A stretch of 64,000 nt of DNA. Origin: Euptelea pleiosperma (taxonomy: Eukaryota; Streptophyta; Magnoliopsida; Ranunculales; Eupteleaceae). A model generated the notes under the pieces. That model saw only the letters and a list, made by a program, of their open reading frames with translations. It did no database searches and was not told the DNA's origin. The stretch covers positions 14,777,702-14,841,701 of the forward strand of contig CM068545.1 of assembly GCA_035048495.1 (NCBI GenBank), in the 5' to 3' direction. Made by a program: the position numbers and the translations under genes. Shown one piece after another: positions 1-13,174 of the stretch; positions within the stretch are counted from its first letter, which is position 1; each line of letters begins with the position of its first letter.

Positions 1-192
1 CATCTCTCTCTATGTGTGTATGTGTGTGTGTGTGTACATGAATACAAACATGCCATGTTACCAGTGCCAAATTGATTCTTGTCCTGCAGTGATTAGAATT
101 TAAGACCAAAAGAATGATATCTACTTCTGTTTGCAAAAAATTTTAGGATGTGATTTTAATACTGTCATGGCATGTCCACTTTTATGTTGCAG

Positions 193-3100
193 CCATCAAA
201 CAGCGAGTGCAGCCTTCTTCCTTATGATCGTTATTGGATAACCAGCAAACACATTGTTACACCAGAGGGAGTCCTTCCTGGTGCAGGTTTGTTGAACAAG
301 AATTACCATATTCCAAAGTTTTTTCTGAAGAAAAAGAAAATGCTCTTATCGTCCTAATTATGTCGAAGGTTTCTTCTTAGACATATTAAAGGCAATTAAA
401 ACCTTCTGTAAAAAATGAAATTCTCATTCAGATTTCTAAATATGGTATAGATAGCCTAAGAAACCCCTCTTGAAGGGCAACAGGAGCATTTTATAATTTG
501 ATAATGAGACTTTTTGCTAGATTTTGAGACAAATAAAATATTGGATTTTAATTAATTTGTTGTTCAAATGGGCAGTTGAGGTAAAGGGAGGGAACATCGC
601 CTCTGTGGTTAAAGGAGAGTACCAGCGCGGGAAATTCACGTGGGGACATGTAGTTGATTATGGAGATGCCATTATCATGCCTGGCCTGGTTGATGTGTAA
701 GATGTGGAAAACTTCCTCTCTGGTTTATTTCCTTATTGGGTCAGGGTGTGAACTTAAATTGGACATATCTTGCTTGCATGCACACACCAACCCTAGTGGC
801 TTGATTCATGTTCATGGTTTGTCCAAAAATATTAAGATCTCAGTGGTACAATTTGCAACTGCTTCGACTATAAGAAGAGATATTGAAGGCGAAGCTCGAT
901 GATAATAGAACATAAATATTCATTTTGAAAGAACTGAAGCACTCTTCAAGAATAGAGTTCCCATGCTACAAACTGCTACATATGTTTTCTTTTCTGTAGG
1001 CAACACAGTTCAGTGTGGATTAAAAATCAGGGGCACAAGCCGGTAGGACCTAGGCAAGGTCAAGCAGGGATAACAGCCCACCAGTAGATGGTATGGAACC
1101 CACATTCCTCTAACCACACCACGAAGGGGGTGTTGGTGCAATCCACTACATCTTGAGTGAAATGAGGTGAAACTACAGGACAACTTCATTGTACAGACAC
1201 GAGACTTGGTTATCATTCAAGAAACAACCGTTGTGGAAATAAATCCACAAGACCATAACGTAAAGGCACAACAAAGAGCTCCATGATTGCAAACCTCATG
1301 ATTCATTCCAACAGGTATTTGGGACCATATAAACCTCATGAATTGTTTCCGCTCCAATGACGAAAGTGATAGCAAACCCTTTTATTAGACTGAAAAATAA
1401 AATAAAAAAGGCAAAACCTTCTAATAGGTTATACTCAGAGAAAACAGAATACATACATAAGCACATGCTGCAAGTGTGCATATACGGTGCCATTATCAAT
1501 ATTAGAGAAAACAGACTTGCAAAGAGGCCATTTTCTGGCTGTGCAAGAAGGTACACTGTGCAAAAGGGATTCTAACTCGAGTATGACTGAGTGAAAGTTA
1601 GGTCGCATTAGTTTCTTATAAAATGTTCATGAGGAGTACCTGTAAAGGGAGAATTTATTTTTGTTGATGGGATAGAAACAAGTATTCAGGACTGTTTACT
1701 TTAGTTTTAAGACTTCGAGACAATCCTGGGAACAAGATAATTCCATTTCTTCAATATGCTTTGAGAGTGTAAAGAAATAAATGGACATGCATTCCTGTAC
1801 TAATATAAATTATAAAGAATTGCATATTTGTCAATTTTTTCAGAGCAGCAACTTTACTTTCTGTTGACTATAAATATTTTTCCATTGCAGGCATGCACAT
1901 CTTGATGAGCCTGGAAGAGAGGATTGGGAAGGATTTTCTTCAGGGACTAAAGCAGCTGCTGCTGGTATACTTATCTTACCTTTTTATCTGTATTCTCATT
2001 TAAAACTCATTTTTAGGGGCAAACTATCTAACAATGAGGAACACAGAAAAAAATCGATTAAATAGTGAAAAAGTATTTTATTTATTTTTCCTCAGATTTT
2101 TGGGCTAATGGTGTTAAAGAATGTAAAGCTCTCTATTATATCCTTGAGAAGACCATAAGCTTGGAGAGATATCAAAATCTCCACATTTGATGCTTTTTAA
2201 GGCTAATGTTTACAAATTAGTGAACATCTAGAGATATCAAAATCTCTGCATTTGATGCTTTTTAAGGCTAATGTTTACAAATTAGTGAACATCTAGAGAT
2301 ATCAAAATCTCTGTATTTGATGCTTTAAGGCTAATGTTTACAAATTAGTGAACATCTAGAGATATCAAAATCTCTGCGTTTGATACTTTATAAGGTTAGT
2401 GTTTACCAATAAGTAAACATCTTGACACCATTAGTTGACGCCGTACATATTCGAACACTGCCTTCAACTTTTTCTTGTGGTTCATTCCAGGAAAATATGA
2501 ATTCGTAAGAAGTTACTATTTGCATGCAGCATCTGACCCTTTTGACTGTCTAACTGACAAATTTTTCCTACAGTAAATATGCACATTCCTATTAGGCAGC
2601 TGATGTAAACTATGCTTTCACAGGTGGCATAACAACATTGATCGACATGCCTCTTAATAGTTTTCCCTCGACAGTGTCAGAAGAAACTCTAAGACTCAAG
2701 GTTTGGATGCTTGACTCAGCTTGCTATACATTATTTTGTTCCGGACTGTACTAGAAACTTCATGTTTCTGGTTAGCTCTTCCTGCATAATTGAAGCCTGT
2801 TTCTAGTTATAACTCTGATTTTGTGAGCTTCATTTAGTCCATTCGTCTGGTAATCCATTCTATCATTTTAATGATTATATGCTTTTCTGTGAGTGTTCTT
2901 TCTAGTTATTCTAGATGATTTTGACTAACTAACCTGATGAATTTTTGCACTCTTATGTGATAGGTTGAGGCTGCAGAAGAGAAAATCTATGTTGATGTTG
3001 GTATGCTTTTGGAAATTGGAGCTATACTATGGTAGACTGAATGTAGTAGTAACAGTGTTTTATGTCTGGTGTGAACAGGTTTCTGGGGAGGTCTAGTTCC

Positions 3101-6100
3101 TGACAATGCATTCAATATGAGTGCTCTGGAAGGTCTTCTGAAGGCCGGTGCTCTGGGTTTGAAGGTAACTAAGTGAGGGGAGTGTTCATTGTTATTTGAG
3201 TTGTTTCTTTTTCCATGATTTTCCGTCAATACCTGCATAGAACAGTGAATAAAGTGTTTCTTAGCCAACTACATAAGTTTATGTACTATTCACCAAGGGT
3301 ATGTTTGCTATCGTGGCTTAAGTATATACCCTCAATCTGATTTCTTGAACTTTCTTGCCACTCTGAAGGTAGTATATACTATTTTTGAGCTCAATGTTTA
3401 AGTTTTGCCTTACTAATGGAACCGTTCTGGATTCAACTTTGTCTACAAAGTTGTATACCATCCTGGCTTAAGTATGCCCTCAATATGATTTCTATAACGA
3501 ACACCATTCTGGATCCAACCATTCTAGGTAGTATATACTATATTATCTCTCTTTGTCATTCCTTATTTTTCAGGCATATTTTTCCCTTTCATAGTGATAT
3601 GTATGGATGTAATTTATTAGTCGTTACCCCTATTACCTGATCGATGAGAGTCAGAAAATTCTTTCTTCATTTCCAAGAGTTGTCTCATAGTTTACTAGTA
3701 CACACATAAAGGAGCTTACTTCTTCATTCTTAAGATTTTGTACATCACCAAGTATTTCATCATTTGGAATTTAGATTCCTTTGAAAAAAAATTGTGTTTT
3801 TTGCCTTTAATCCTTCAAAAATTTATATGTATATTACGATTATCATGGTCACAGCTCATGGATGACCTGCATATTCATCTTGATTCTTGGGAGCTAGATT
3901 TTGAGCTTGATGCTTCTTACAGTTGTTGGAGAATCTTGTTTCATCTGACTTTTTTCTTTTTGTTGTCTGCCTTTATGTAGTCTTTTATGTGTCCATCAGG
4001 AATCAACGACTTTCCCATGACAAATGCAAGCCATATCAAGGTTCGTTAAGATCTTTTCATTCTGAAGGAACTTTTCTTTCCATTGTCAAATTTGTGTTTT
4101 GGTTTTATCATGAAAGACTTATGAAAGAAAAAAGTGCGTACCCAGAAATCAGGCCTTCTTCGTTATAGTAACTTGTTGATCATTTAGTATATTGGATGTT
4201 CCAAAGTCTTTTCAATAATGTGTTCATGCATGCATGTGTGAGGCCTTGTGTAGGTTTGATTGTTCACATATTATTATCACGTGTATAACATCCACAGTTG
4301 GATAACATGCTGGGTTTCACCACAGTTGATTTTTTCATGCAAATCTGTTTTAGAACTTCTCCTCTTCTCCTTATGTTTTTCAAATTATTTGCTTCTGTAG
4401 GAGGGATTGCATGTACTGGCAAAGTACAAAAGACCTTTACTTGTACATGCAGAGATTCAACTGGATTCTGAAAGTTATCCAGAAGCCAAGGATGATGATG
4501 CTCGGTCTTATTCAACGTATCTTAAGACTAGGCCTCCTTCATGGTAAGTTACATGAACACCACTGGAGAACATCAATTTTACGAGCACTATGTCAGAGAA
4601 CATACTCTACATTTAGAAGTGTCTGAATATGGTTGGCCAGTGCATAAGGATGCATACTCTTATTTCACTGATTCGCAACGGACTGTATTCCCGCTCCGAG
4701 ATCTTTCTAAATTTGAGAGTACCCTGAAATAAATATGAGCTATTTAATTGTTTTCACTTTTACTACTATCAAGATAACCATTAAAAGAATTTTTAATCTG
4801 CACTCTGTCAATACATTTCTATACCAGTGTTTTGAACTTATAGTTGTGTAAAGACATACATGTCGTACTACACTATTAGTAGTTCTAGTGTTATAATATA
4901 TATTTTCACTCAGGAACTTCAGAGTGGCTTTTGAGGTAATAAGAGTCAACTAACAGAAAGGTTATCTACTGTCAGCAGTCAGAGGGATAAACTCACTCTA
5001 GTTATATACCAGTGTTTTGAACTTATAGTTACGTAAAGACTACATTTTGTGCTACACTGTTGGTTGTTGTAGTGTAATAAAAAAACATTCACTCAGGAAA
5101 TTCAGAGTGGCTTTTGAGGTAAAAATCAACCGCCAGAATGCTTATCTACTATCAGTAATTGGAGGGATCACAATTTTAACTCACTCTGGTTATCTGTGTT
5201 ACATTTGCTAAAAAATTTCCAACACTACCCAAAATAGTCTTGACTGTTTTTTTGCACTTCTTTTTCCATATCTTCCTTCACTATTTCAGCTTGTTACTTG
5301 TACTCGGGCTTGATGAAGACTGAAGAGAATTGGGATTTTGTGTTTTTCTAAAGAGAACAATGTGAGAGGATTAAAAGGAAAAGGAAACAGAGTCCTAAAT
5401 ATACCCTAACTTTCATAACATATATCCTCTCAATACTGATAGAAATTGGGTCCACCGGCCACCAAGATTATCGGTTATGAGAGGTATTACCGTGTATGTG
5501 TATGTGTGTGTATGATTATTTTGATCCCTATTCATGTCTTGTGACATGATTTCTGATGTTCTTGTTTCATTTATTTCTTTTCCAACTAGGGAAGAGGCAG
5601 CTATTAGAGAACTGCTAGAAGTAACAAAAGACACAAGGACTGGTGGCCCCTCAGAAGGATCTCATCTCCACATTGTTCATTTGTCGGATGCAAGAGCTTC
5701 CCTAGATCTAATTAAGGTACTTCAAATTTTCTTCTCTCAACAATGGATGAATTTTTTTTCTTCTTGTCTTTATATTAATGTACTGCCTATGGTGGTACTA
5801 TTAGAGATAAACATGGAGTTCTTTCACTCGATTATGGAGGTTTGCCATGTTTGTACAGAGACAAACAAACTTGATGTTTCTATGGCTTCGAGTGTAGTTT
5901 TTTTGTTGAAACCGTTTGTTTGATTTCCAGGTAAGTTTTGTACGTTTTATAGTGATCTCAACAGATTAGTTGGAAATGTTGCCATGGGATGTAAAATTCT
6001 TAGGTTGTAATTTTTCTTCTTTGTCAATATACTTGGCAGGGGTCCCTCCTAACCCTAGCTTATTCACCACAAATAAAATAAATGTACTCCACACATGAGC

Positions 6101-9100
6101 CTGTCCTGTTTTTAATTTATGCTGCAATATGTGATTTCCACATCAGTAGTTACTTTTGACAGCTAATTCATGTACATTCAAATATATTATTAATTCCATA
6201 AACCCCAAATCAACTGTTTGATTACCTATAAGTTATAACTTAACACGTTTCACGCTCCTGAACCTAACCTACCAAAAGCATATAAGTTTATACTTTCTCT
6301 TTGTGAAGAACTTACAGTACAGTGCTAGTTAACGTCATAATATTACTTATTCAATTTGTCATTTATATGGTCTGTGTAGGGAGCAAAAAGCAGTGGTGAC
6401 AGCATAACTGTTGAAACTTGCCCACACTATTTAGCATTTTCGGCAGAAGAGATTCAGGATGGGGATACACGTTTTAAGTGTGCTCCACCCATCCGTGACG
6501 CAGATAACAAAGAAAAGTTGTGGGATGCTTTGATGGTATTTTTTCCAATTTCATAATACCACCTTAACAATTTATGATATTAACATTCCTGACTATTGTT
6601 TAGTATTACTTAATGCTATTTCATTTCAGGATGGACACATTGACATGTTAAGTTCTGATCATTCACCAACAGTGCCAGAGCTTAAACTTCCAAATGAAGG
6701 TGACTTTCTAAGGGCGTGGGGTGGCATATCCTCTTTGCAGGTCGGTAATCTTTTCTTTTGTAACTAAATTACAAAACATGTAACCCTTGGAGTTTTGGCA
6801 TACTTAACGTTCTAAATTAGAAGGGCTATATGTTATACAAGTGGAAATTAGTCATTTTTGTGATTAGTCACAAAAATTCAGTCTGAAGACTAAATGAAGT
6901 TACTATTATTCACAAAATTAGGGTGCTATTTTAATGAGATTGTAGTTTGAAGTTTCAAATAGGTTTAGCATAATTGCGAAGACCTCCTAAGGAGTACCGG
7001 GATGGAACTTTTTTTTTTTACTAAGCTACCTAACAGGACTTTTGGATGACATATATAATGACACATGGTTGTGGGTCCACATGGAGATGAGTTGAGGGCT
7101 AATTTTTTCGTGAGGATGATCTCCTCACCAGAGAAATCCCCCTCACAAGAAATCAACCCTTTCCGAAACTTCTAACCCTCTCAAAAATCACCCCTTAACT
7201 CATCTCCATGTAGGCCCCATGACCGTTTGTCATTATATGTGTCACAAACAATTACCGTTAGACAATACAACTGCAAAATGCATTGTCCTCACCATGTTGA
7301 TCATCATCACCAAAAATCAATCAATTCTGACATTACTAACCTTATGAAAGTTGACCTAAAGTAACGGCTAAAATTGGAGGGTTGGGATTTTTCAAATTCA
7401 AGTCAACTTATCATGAGATTCGGAATGTCAAAATTGATTTATTTTTTGTGAGGATGGTCTCCATTGTATCAACGACTTCTTGTGCAGTGGGATTGTCCAA
7501 CATGATCCAGTTGTGGGCCCCACAACTGGATATAAAAATGTTGATGTAAGAAATGGATGTAAGATTACCCTAACTCCGTGTGTGTGTGTGTGTGTGTGTG
7601 TGGCATATATTAGTATGTTGGACGACTACGTAATAGACATGGCATTTTTTGTCTTTCTCATTCAAAGTCTGAAAAGTTGGAAATCAAGCTGCCATTAGGA
7701 AATTCAAGCAAGTCTAAACTATCTAAATTCAATCATTTTATATGATTTTATTACTCTATGTTTTGGGGCATCAATATACTGTTAACTTGATCGGTTGATG
7801 TCAAAAATTATGATTTCTTTATGCAAATGAGTGGATTTGACCACTAACATATAGTTATTACTTGTTAAAAGTTATAACTCTGTAAACAATGATAAGCAAA
7901 AAAGAAAGGCCTTTCTTTTTTTGAATCAAAGTAGGACTGACATAAGATTCGACTTGCTAGATATTACGGAGGTTCAGTTAAACAATTTCCTAAAATACAC
8001 ACAAAAATTTACAAAAAAAGAGGATAAATATCGACAGATAAATCACAGACAGGTTATAGCATATACAATCCTTTTCTAATTAAAAGAATTGTACATCGCT
8101 AGCAAAAAAAATGAAGTATAATCAATTTCTTAAGATTGTTAATGTTTTGAAGATAAGTCTATCATGTCATAGTAGGAAAAATTTACCAGTCATCTTATAC
8201 ACTCAAATAAACAATTATACACATCCATGCACACCCACGTATTGGTTGTTTAAGTGGTTACTTTTAGCAATTCCAGTAGTTCACATGCTTCATATCATTA
8301 GCTTTATCCATATTGATTTTTAATGGAATGGATCTTTTGCTATGGGTCTCTGCAGTATGTTCTTCCAGTGACATGGTCGTATGGGAGAAATTATGGGATC
8401 ACATTAAATCAGTTAGCTTCCTGGTGGAGTGCGAGGCCTGCGAAACTTGCAGGCCAAGAGTTGAAGGTACTATTCTCAATTGGAGTATTTCATTTTTACA
8501 ATTTGAATCTGTTAATGTGCATAAAGAAAGTCTTAGAGCTGAATTATTTCACCCAAATAAACAATGACATAAAAACTGCCTTTCATATATCTATAAACTA
8601 TAACGAATACTTCCCCTTTATCCACCATTATGTAACATGGATAGTTCAAATGGAAAACTGAGGATAATCCCATAGCATTTTAACGTGTGCTAGTACTTTC
8701 TTAGATTTCATGAATAACTAAATAAAAACCGCGTACCTTGATAAACTTTATAAACATCATCTTTTAATATGTTCAGCAGTCTGCACTTATCTGTGGTTTA
8801 TGTTTAATATCATAATATTTCTTCGCGTGTATCAGGATTTCCAAGATCATTGTCATTGTCATCCCATGTGCATTTCTGACACTGATACGGATTAACATAT
8901 TGACCTGTTTGAAATAGGACTTGCTAAAGATCTAATGTTGGTTCTAGTGATATGCATCTGAATTTCTATTTTAGAATTGTTATATGACTCCACTCAATTG
9001 GATTTGATGCAGGGGGCTATTGCAATTGGAAATCATGCAGACATTGTTGTATGGGAACCCGATGCGGAGTTTGATCTTAGTGAGACCCACACTGCATACC

Positions 9101-10322
9101 ATAAGCATCCTGTATGTTTTGCCTTTTGACTATGCTTTTCAAGTTATTGGACCACCTTTGGTAGCATGAGTTCAGCTTGCTTTCACTTCATCACCATCGT
9201 CATATACACCTTCTCCAAATGTTTGGGATCGGTAACATGAAAATCCTATTTTTCATTTGCCTCTGTTTAGAGCTATATCTTCTGTTAAAGGATTCATATG
9301 AAGGGTTGGACATGATTTTCACACCCTCTGTCAACCTGATGTAACCCTCCTCCTTCAGCTTGCTTTCACTCAAGTTCAACTAAAGCTTTTTCAAAAACTG
9401 TCAACTTGAATAAATGTGATATTTCGCTCTCGAGTCTTTTGGTTACTTAATATATTATTTTTTTCGTATTTTCTCAAACCAGGTTTTCATAACATAAAAA
9501 AGAACATAACCTGGCCTCGGTAGTTTTAACCAAGGTTTAAAGGAGGCCGTTTTAACTGTTAAATGGACTGGGGGCGTTACCGTTTAAACCGTTAAAACGG
9601 ATTGAAACGGTCAGGGCAAAAATGAGAAAAAATGGAATTACGGAATTAAATGGAATTAAACGGATTTTAAAGGAAAAAAAAAAAAAAAAAAACGGAAAAA
9701 GTGGTGCTGAAATTCAAATTTTGAAATTTGACAATTAAAAAAAAATGGAATTTAACGGCCATTTTTTTCACAAAATTTTTAAAAATTAAACGGCTATTTT
9801 AACGGCCGTTAAAACAAAAAAACCTTTTTTTCAAAACTGATAAAACGTGTTTAAACGGTTTAACGGAAACGGGCTTGGGGCGTTACCATTTAAACGGCCA
9901 TTTTTAAAACCATGGTTTTAACTTTATCACACTGACTCGCGTGAAATCTGAGCCTGAAGATCTCTCCTGTTTACAAAAATTCTCTCCCCTTCTCTGTTTT
10001 TACATGGGTTGTATAGCGTCGATAAATCGTGGCCTCTAATTGTGTATGTTACTGAAAACCTTATTTGATTCGTATTGTACGATAGTCATCACCCACTGAT
10101 CCAACACCTACATTAGTTATTTTAAAGACTGATGAGATAAACACTATAATTCTAACATGTCTTCTTTTCATATTTTTGTATTTCTATATATAGAGTATAT
10201 CAGCCTACATGGGAACAAGACTATCAGGAAAAGTTTTGGCAACTTTTGTGAGAGGGAACCTTGTCTACAATGAGGGAAAACATGCTCCTGCTGCATGTGG
10301 TGTTCCAATTCTTGCAAAATAA
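193..10322 (+). CDS. ALN: Allantoinase (5'-partial, 14 exons in window)
   Basis: Allantoinase hydrolyses allantoin to allantoate in purine and ureide catabolism, in the plant ER. Exons: 193-286, 576-696, 1891-1964, 2624-2700, 2964-3000, 3079-3164, 3981-4040, 4401-4543, 5590-5716, 6380-6535, 6630-6740, 8356-8466, 9013-9111, 10194-10322. All have GT-AG borders and consistent phases; they total 1425 nt, or 474 codons plus TAA. Counting from the first residue in the window, the amidohydrolase metal ligands are visible: HAH at 73-75 (in VHAHLDEPG), the lysine that is carboxylated in this family at 163 (LGLK), H199 (LVHAE), H261 (HIVHLSD) and D335 (SSDHSP). Plant allantoinases are roughly 500 residues, so about 30-40 N-terminal residues, including the ER signal, lie upstream. 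The reading frame is intact. Identification is from family motifs read by eye. Confidence 0.96.
2166..2422. repeat. Tandem repeat, four ~65-bp units, in allantoinase intron 3
   Basis: The motif GAGATATCAAAATCTC recurs at 2166, 2231, 2296 and 2359 (spacing 65, 65, 63). It is followed each time by a TTTGATGCTTT-type stretch and GTTTACAAATTAGTGAACATC. The first three units are nearly identical and the fourth has diverged. Each unit starts with a short palindrome (GAGATATC...AAATCTC). The array lies wholly inside the intron between the 1891-1964 and 2624-2700 exons. Confidence 0.9.
3287..3540. repeat. Diverged short direct duplication in allantoinase intron
   Basis: Phrases such as GGCTTAAGTAT...CCCTCAAT and GGTAGTATATACTAT occur twice, near 3318/3369 and 3463/3531, with other matches between them. 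This looks like an old duplication of about 150-170 bp with indels. Nothing suggests coding function. Confidence 0.5.
4821..5190. repeat. Two-copy tandem duplication (~185 bp) in allantoinase intron
   Basis: ATACCAGTGTTTTGAACTTA starts at 4821 and again at 5006. Both copies continue through TACACT, CACTCAGGAA, TTCAGAGTGGCTTTTGAGG and CTTATCTACT-type blocks in the same order. They have diverged moderately. The duplication lies between the 4401-4543 and 5590-5716 exons. Confidence 0.8.
7040..7560. mobile_element. Foldback MITE-like repeats (GGAGATGAGTT family)
   Basis: The arm at 7048-7105 (ATATAATGACACATGG, then a GGTCCACATGGAGATGAG block) recurs as its reverse complement at about 7195-7250 (CTCATCTCCATG, then GTCATTATATGTGTCAC). 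The core holds GTGAGGATGATCTCCTCACC. Related partial sequence follows at 7430-7560 (GTGAGGATGGTCTCC), ending in a (TG)n run at 7580-7601. The same family recurs at 50990-51290 and 62690-63830. There is no coding capacity, so I infer a non-autonomous DNA element. Confidence 0.65.
7580..7601 (+). repeat. (TG)n microsatellite
   Basis: It is a run of about 11 TG dinucleotides in an allantoinase intron. A shorter GT run lies at 21-36. Confidence 0.9.
9526..9921. mobile_element. MITE-like repeat with CCAAGGTTTAAA ends, copy A
   Basis: The left end, TTTTAACCAAGGTTTAAA, is the approximate inverse of the right end, TTTTTAAAACCATGGTTTTA. The interior is built from motifs such as GGCCGTTTTAAC, GGGCGTTACC and ACGGGCTTGGGG, plus poly-A. 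Related copies occur at 43407-43702, inside a Copia element, and at about 21358-21597. It lies in the last allantoinase intron. The superfamily is not determined. Confidence 0.65.
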
Positions 10323-10854
10323 ATGGAGAAATTAACAGGTAACTTCCCCCCAGCCATGTTCAGAAGCTGACTTGAAAATCAGTCTTTCTATTCCTGATTT
10401 TTATCTGGGTCAGTGAAAAACCTTCCCCTTTTGTAAATATTGAAGCTGGGCTGACTACTCAAGAGTCCAAACTGGTCAAATTAACTCAGCCAGAGATCAA
10501 TGAGTTTCTGAATATTGTCTTTGTTATATAAACAGGAGTCCATTAAGTAGTTGGAGAAAATGTAGCAAGCCAAAGTCATGTTAATGCTTCAATCATTGGC
10601 TGTGCATCTTAACAGGCTTTCTCAGTCTTAACCAGCATTCTTCTATTGCCCATTCTTGTATATAATTGTACATGGGGTTGATTAAGAAGCAGGGTTGCTG
10701 GGTCTGTATCATAATTTATTGATTCTGGAGAGAATGCAAAACTGACTTCATGCATGGGTTGACTTCTTATATTATGCTCTCAAAAGCTATCAAATGCAAA
10801 AAGTTTCAAATTACAGGAAATATGTTGGCCTTTAGAGGCTGAGGAAGCCTACCA
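10323..10854. other. 3' flank of allantoinase gene, no second gene seen
   Basis: This is presumed 3' UTR and flank. GGTAACTTCC at 10339 resembles a splice donor, so an intron in the 3' UTR is possible. No clear AATAAA signal was identified and no ORF with family resemblance is present. Confidence 0.5.
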
Positions 10855-12030
10855 AAAGCCAAAAAAAATTATTACAAAGGGAAAAACAAAAACATCAACA
10901 ACAAAAATATAAGATTGATTCCACTCATCCCAACCGTTTTTCTCCACTAACTCTCCTAACCAGATCGAGCCATTTAAACATGATTTCTTCGAAGGAGATG
11001 CCTTTCCCTTCCTCGTACAGCTTAATCCAAAAATAAACCAACGCCTTACTCTCCAAATAATCTATTACAGATGAAGACTTTTGCTCTCAAATACCCTGTT
11101 ACTCTTCTCCCTCCACAAACCCCAAATAACTGCGCGCTAAAGGTGGCAATGTCCACCTCGGCCTCCCAAGTCTACCAAAACTCCTTCCCTTTCCAAGAAA
11201 AAAATAACTCCTTACTCGATTTAGGAGAGACCCATTGCAACCCGAACTGAGTTAGCAATTCTGTCCACCGTCAAGTGCACCATAAAATGAATGAACCGAA
11301 AATTTACTTTTAAAAGCAAAGGTTCACCATCTAGATTCGTTTTGCAAGTTGAGAATAGGAATTTCTCCCACTTTATTCACGAGAGCATCCACACGTGACG
11401 CCTCCCAATCATAAAATTGGCAATGAAAGCCTAGCTTCCAAGTCGATTGACCGTCATTAGTAACATGCATATCGCTAACAGAAGCAAATTTCTTATCTAA
11501 AATAAGAAAGAGATCATGAAACTAAGCTTTGGGTTGCCCTTCATAGACAATCTTTTCTCCTAGAATAAGACCTTATTGCCCCTTCCCGCTTTAAGCATCA
11601 CCCCCTCTTCGAATTTTTTTAGCCAGTTCATAATACTCCTCCACACACCACATCCATACGCTCCTCTTAGTCTGCCACTACTCTACCTCATGACGCCTTC
11701 CCCAAACTTGCTAGCAATAACTCTACACCATAAGCTCTCTCTTTCAGCTGCAAACCTCCACAATTGCATAGCCTCATTCATCCCATGTAAATCTTTCACA
11801 CCTAACTCACCTTTCTCTCTTGGTCTCATAATCATTCTCTATTTTGCCAAACTAATTTTCCGTCCATCACGTTCGCCACTCCACAAGGAGTTTCTCATGA
11901 ATCTAATCACTCTCTTCTCCATACTCAGATATAAGAAAAACAAACTCCACCTTCGCCTTCCTAAATCCCCCTCTCCCTACAAGAGTGCAGTCACGAATTA
12001 TCACCATTGTCTCACAGACCACAGCTGTCG
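10855..12030 (-). mobile_element. Degraded L1-type LINE, 3' (C-terminal) fragment
   Basis: Read on the minus strand, the sequence gives typical C-terminal plant LINE pieces, with frameshifts between them. One is a stretch resembling GELGVKDLHGMNEAMQLWRF around 11700-11830. Another, resembling WGLWREKSNRVFE, lies around 11090-11140. Both are hallmarks of the region after the reverse transcriptase and of the zf-RVT tail. The catalytic RT part is missing (5' truncation near 12030). An open frame on the opposite strand at 11576-12112 is the antisense shadow of this element. Confidence 0.75.
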
Positions 12031-12284
12031 GCTCCGCGCAAGCTATGTTGTTCAGTTCATAATAGTTTGCGAACTATTCACGAATAATGCGAGAATTATT
12101 GACTATGGGTGAAAAGAAGAAATAAAGTCGGAATTTGAGTTTTAGAGGGAGTTTTTTTTTGCTCCGCGGAGCACTTTTGTGTGTGGAGCTAGAGCGCATA
12201 GAAAGTACCACCTCGCAGACGCTTTCAGGCCCACTGACCCATGGATGATTGGCCCACTACTTGTTGGACCTACACATCAACTAT

Positions 12285-12624
12285 CAGCCTGGTGAGTAAA
12301 ACTTGCATGACTGGCGGTCAGTGACCGTCAGTCACAATATGAGCCATGTGGCACATTTTTAGACACTGACTATGGATGTTTGGTCAATTCCTAGGTGGAT
12401 CTACAAACCAAAAATCAACCTGATTAGTGATTTCTAAGCATTGGATTAGTTATTTTCATGGGTTGCTTTAACCGTGGGAATTTGTGCATTATTTGGGGTA
12501 CAAGGTCGAAAGGTTTGAAATCACTAATCAGATTAATTTTTTTGTTTGTAGGTCCACCTAGGGATTGTGGCCCGCCAGGGCTTATATGACTATCGGCGGT
12601 CATGCAAGGTTACTCCAGCCTGAT
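12285..12624. mobile_element. Foldback MITE (copy of the 21929-22495 family)
   Basis: The left arm (CAGCCTGGTGAGTAAAACTT, then GCATGACTGGCGGTCAG) is matched by the reverse complement of the right arm (CTGACCGCC-like block and CAGGCTGGAGTAACC). The middle shares long stretches with 21929-22495, including ATCTACAAACCAAAA, GATTAGTGATTT, TTAACCGTGGGAATTTG and GGTTTGAAATCACTAATCA. There is no ORF. The class is inferred from structure. Confidence 0.7.
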
Positions 12625-12664
12625 TGTAGAGCTATGCTCGTATTTTCAAGGTACTCGCATTCTT

Positions 12665-13174
12665 ACTTGCATGGTGTCTGAGTGCAATTGCAAGTACAGT
12701 CTATCAAAGTTTTTCCCTTTTCACACCTTCTAACAGATCAACTACATACATTCACGTTTTTTCTTGGGCACAAACCAAGCTTCACCCTTTCTTCCCCCAC
12801 AATCCTACAACACAAATAGACTTCTCACCTTCTTTAATAGTCATGGTTTCTTCTCAATTACCACCGAATTCAGAGAGAGAGGCGGCCATGGCAGAGGGTA
12901 TAAAGAGGGTTTTTTCAGGTACTTGCATCGGTGTCTGAGTGCAAGTGCAAGTACCGTCTATCAAAGTTTTTCCATTTTCACACCTTCTAACAGATCAACT
13001 ACATACATTCACATTTTTTATTGGGCACAAACCAAGCTTCACCCTTTCTTCCCCGCAATCCTAATGCAACGCAAATAGACTTCTCACCTTCTTTAATAGT
13101 CATGTTTTCTTCTCAATTACCACCGAATTCAGAGAGAGAGAGAGAGGCGGCCATGGCAGAGGGTATAGAGAGGG
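12665..13174. repeat. 256-bp head-to-tail duplication
   Basis: ACTTGCATGGTGTCTGAGTG begins at 12665 and a near copy begins at 12921. The two ~255-bp units stay aligned through TATCAAAGTTTTTCC, CAGATCAACTACATACATTC, GGGCACAAACCAAGCTTCAC and GGCGGCCATGGCAGAGGGTA. The second unit has a longer (GA)n run at 13128-13145. Each unit carries the same ATG context (GCGGCCATGGCAGAGG), but neither opens a recognisable protein. The unit may derive from a promoter or leader. Confidence 0.85.

Noticed and set aside
11576..12112. 178-codon open frame on the + strand
   Set aside because: It is the antisense of the decayed LINE C-terminal region. The minus-strand reading has clear LINE motifs.
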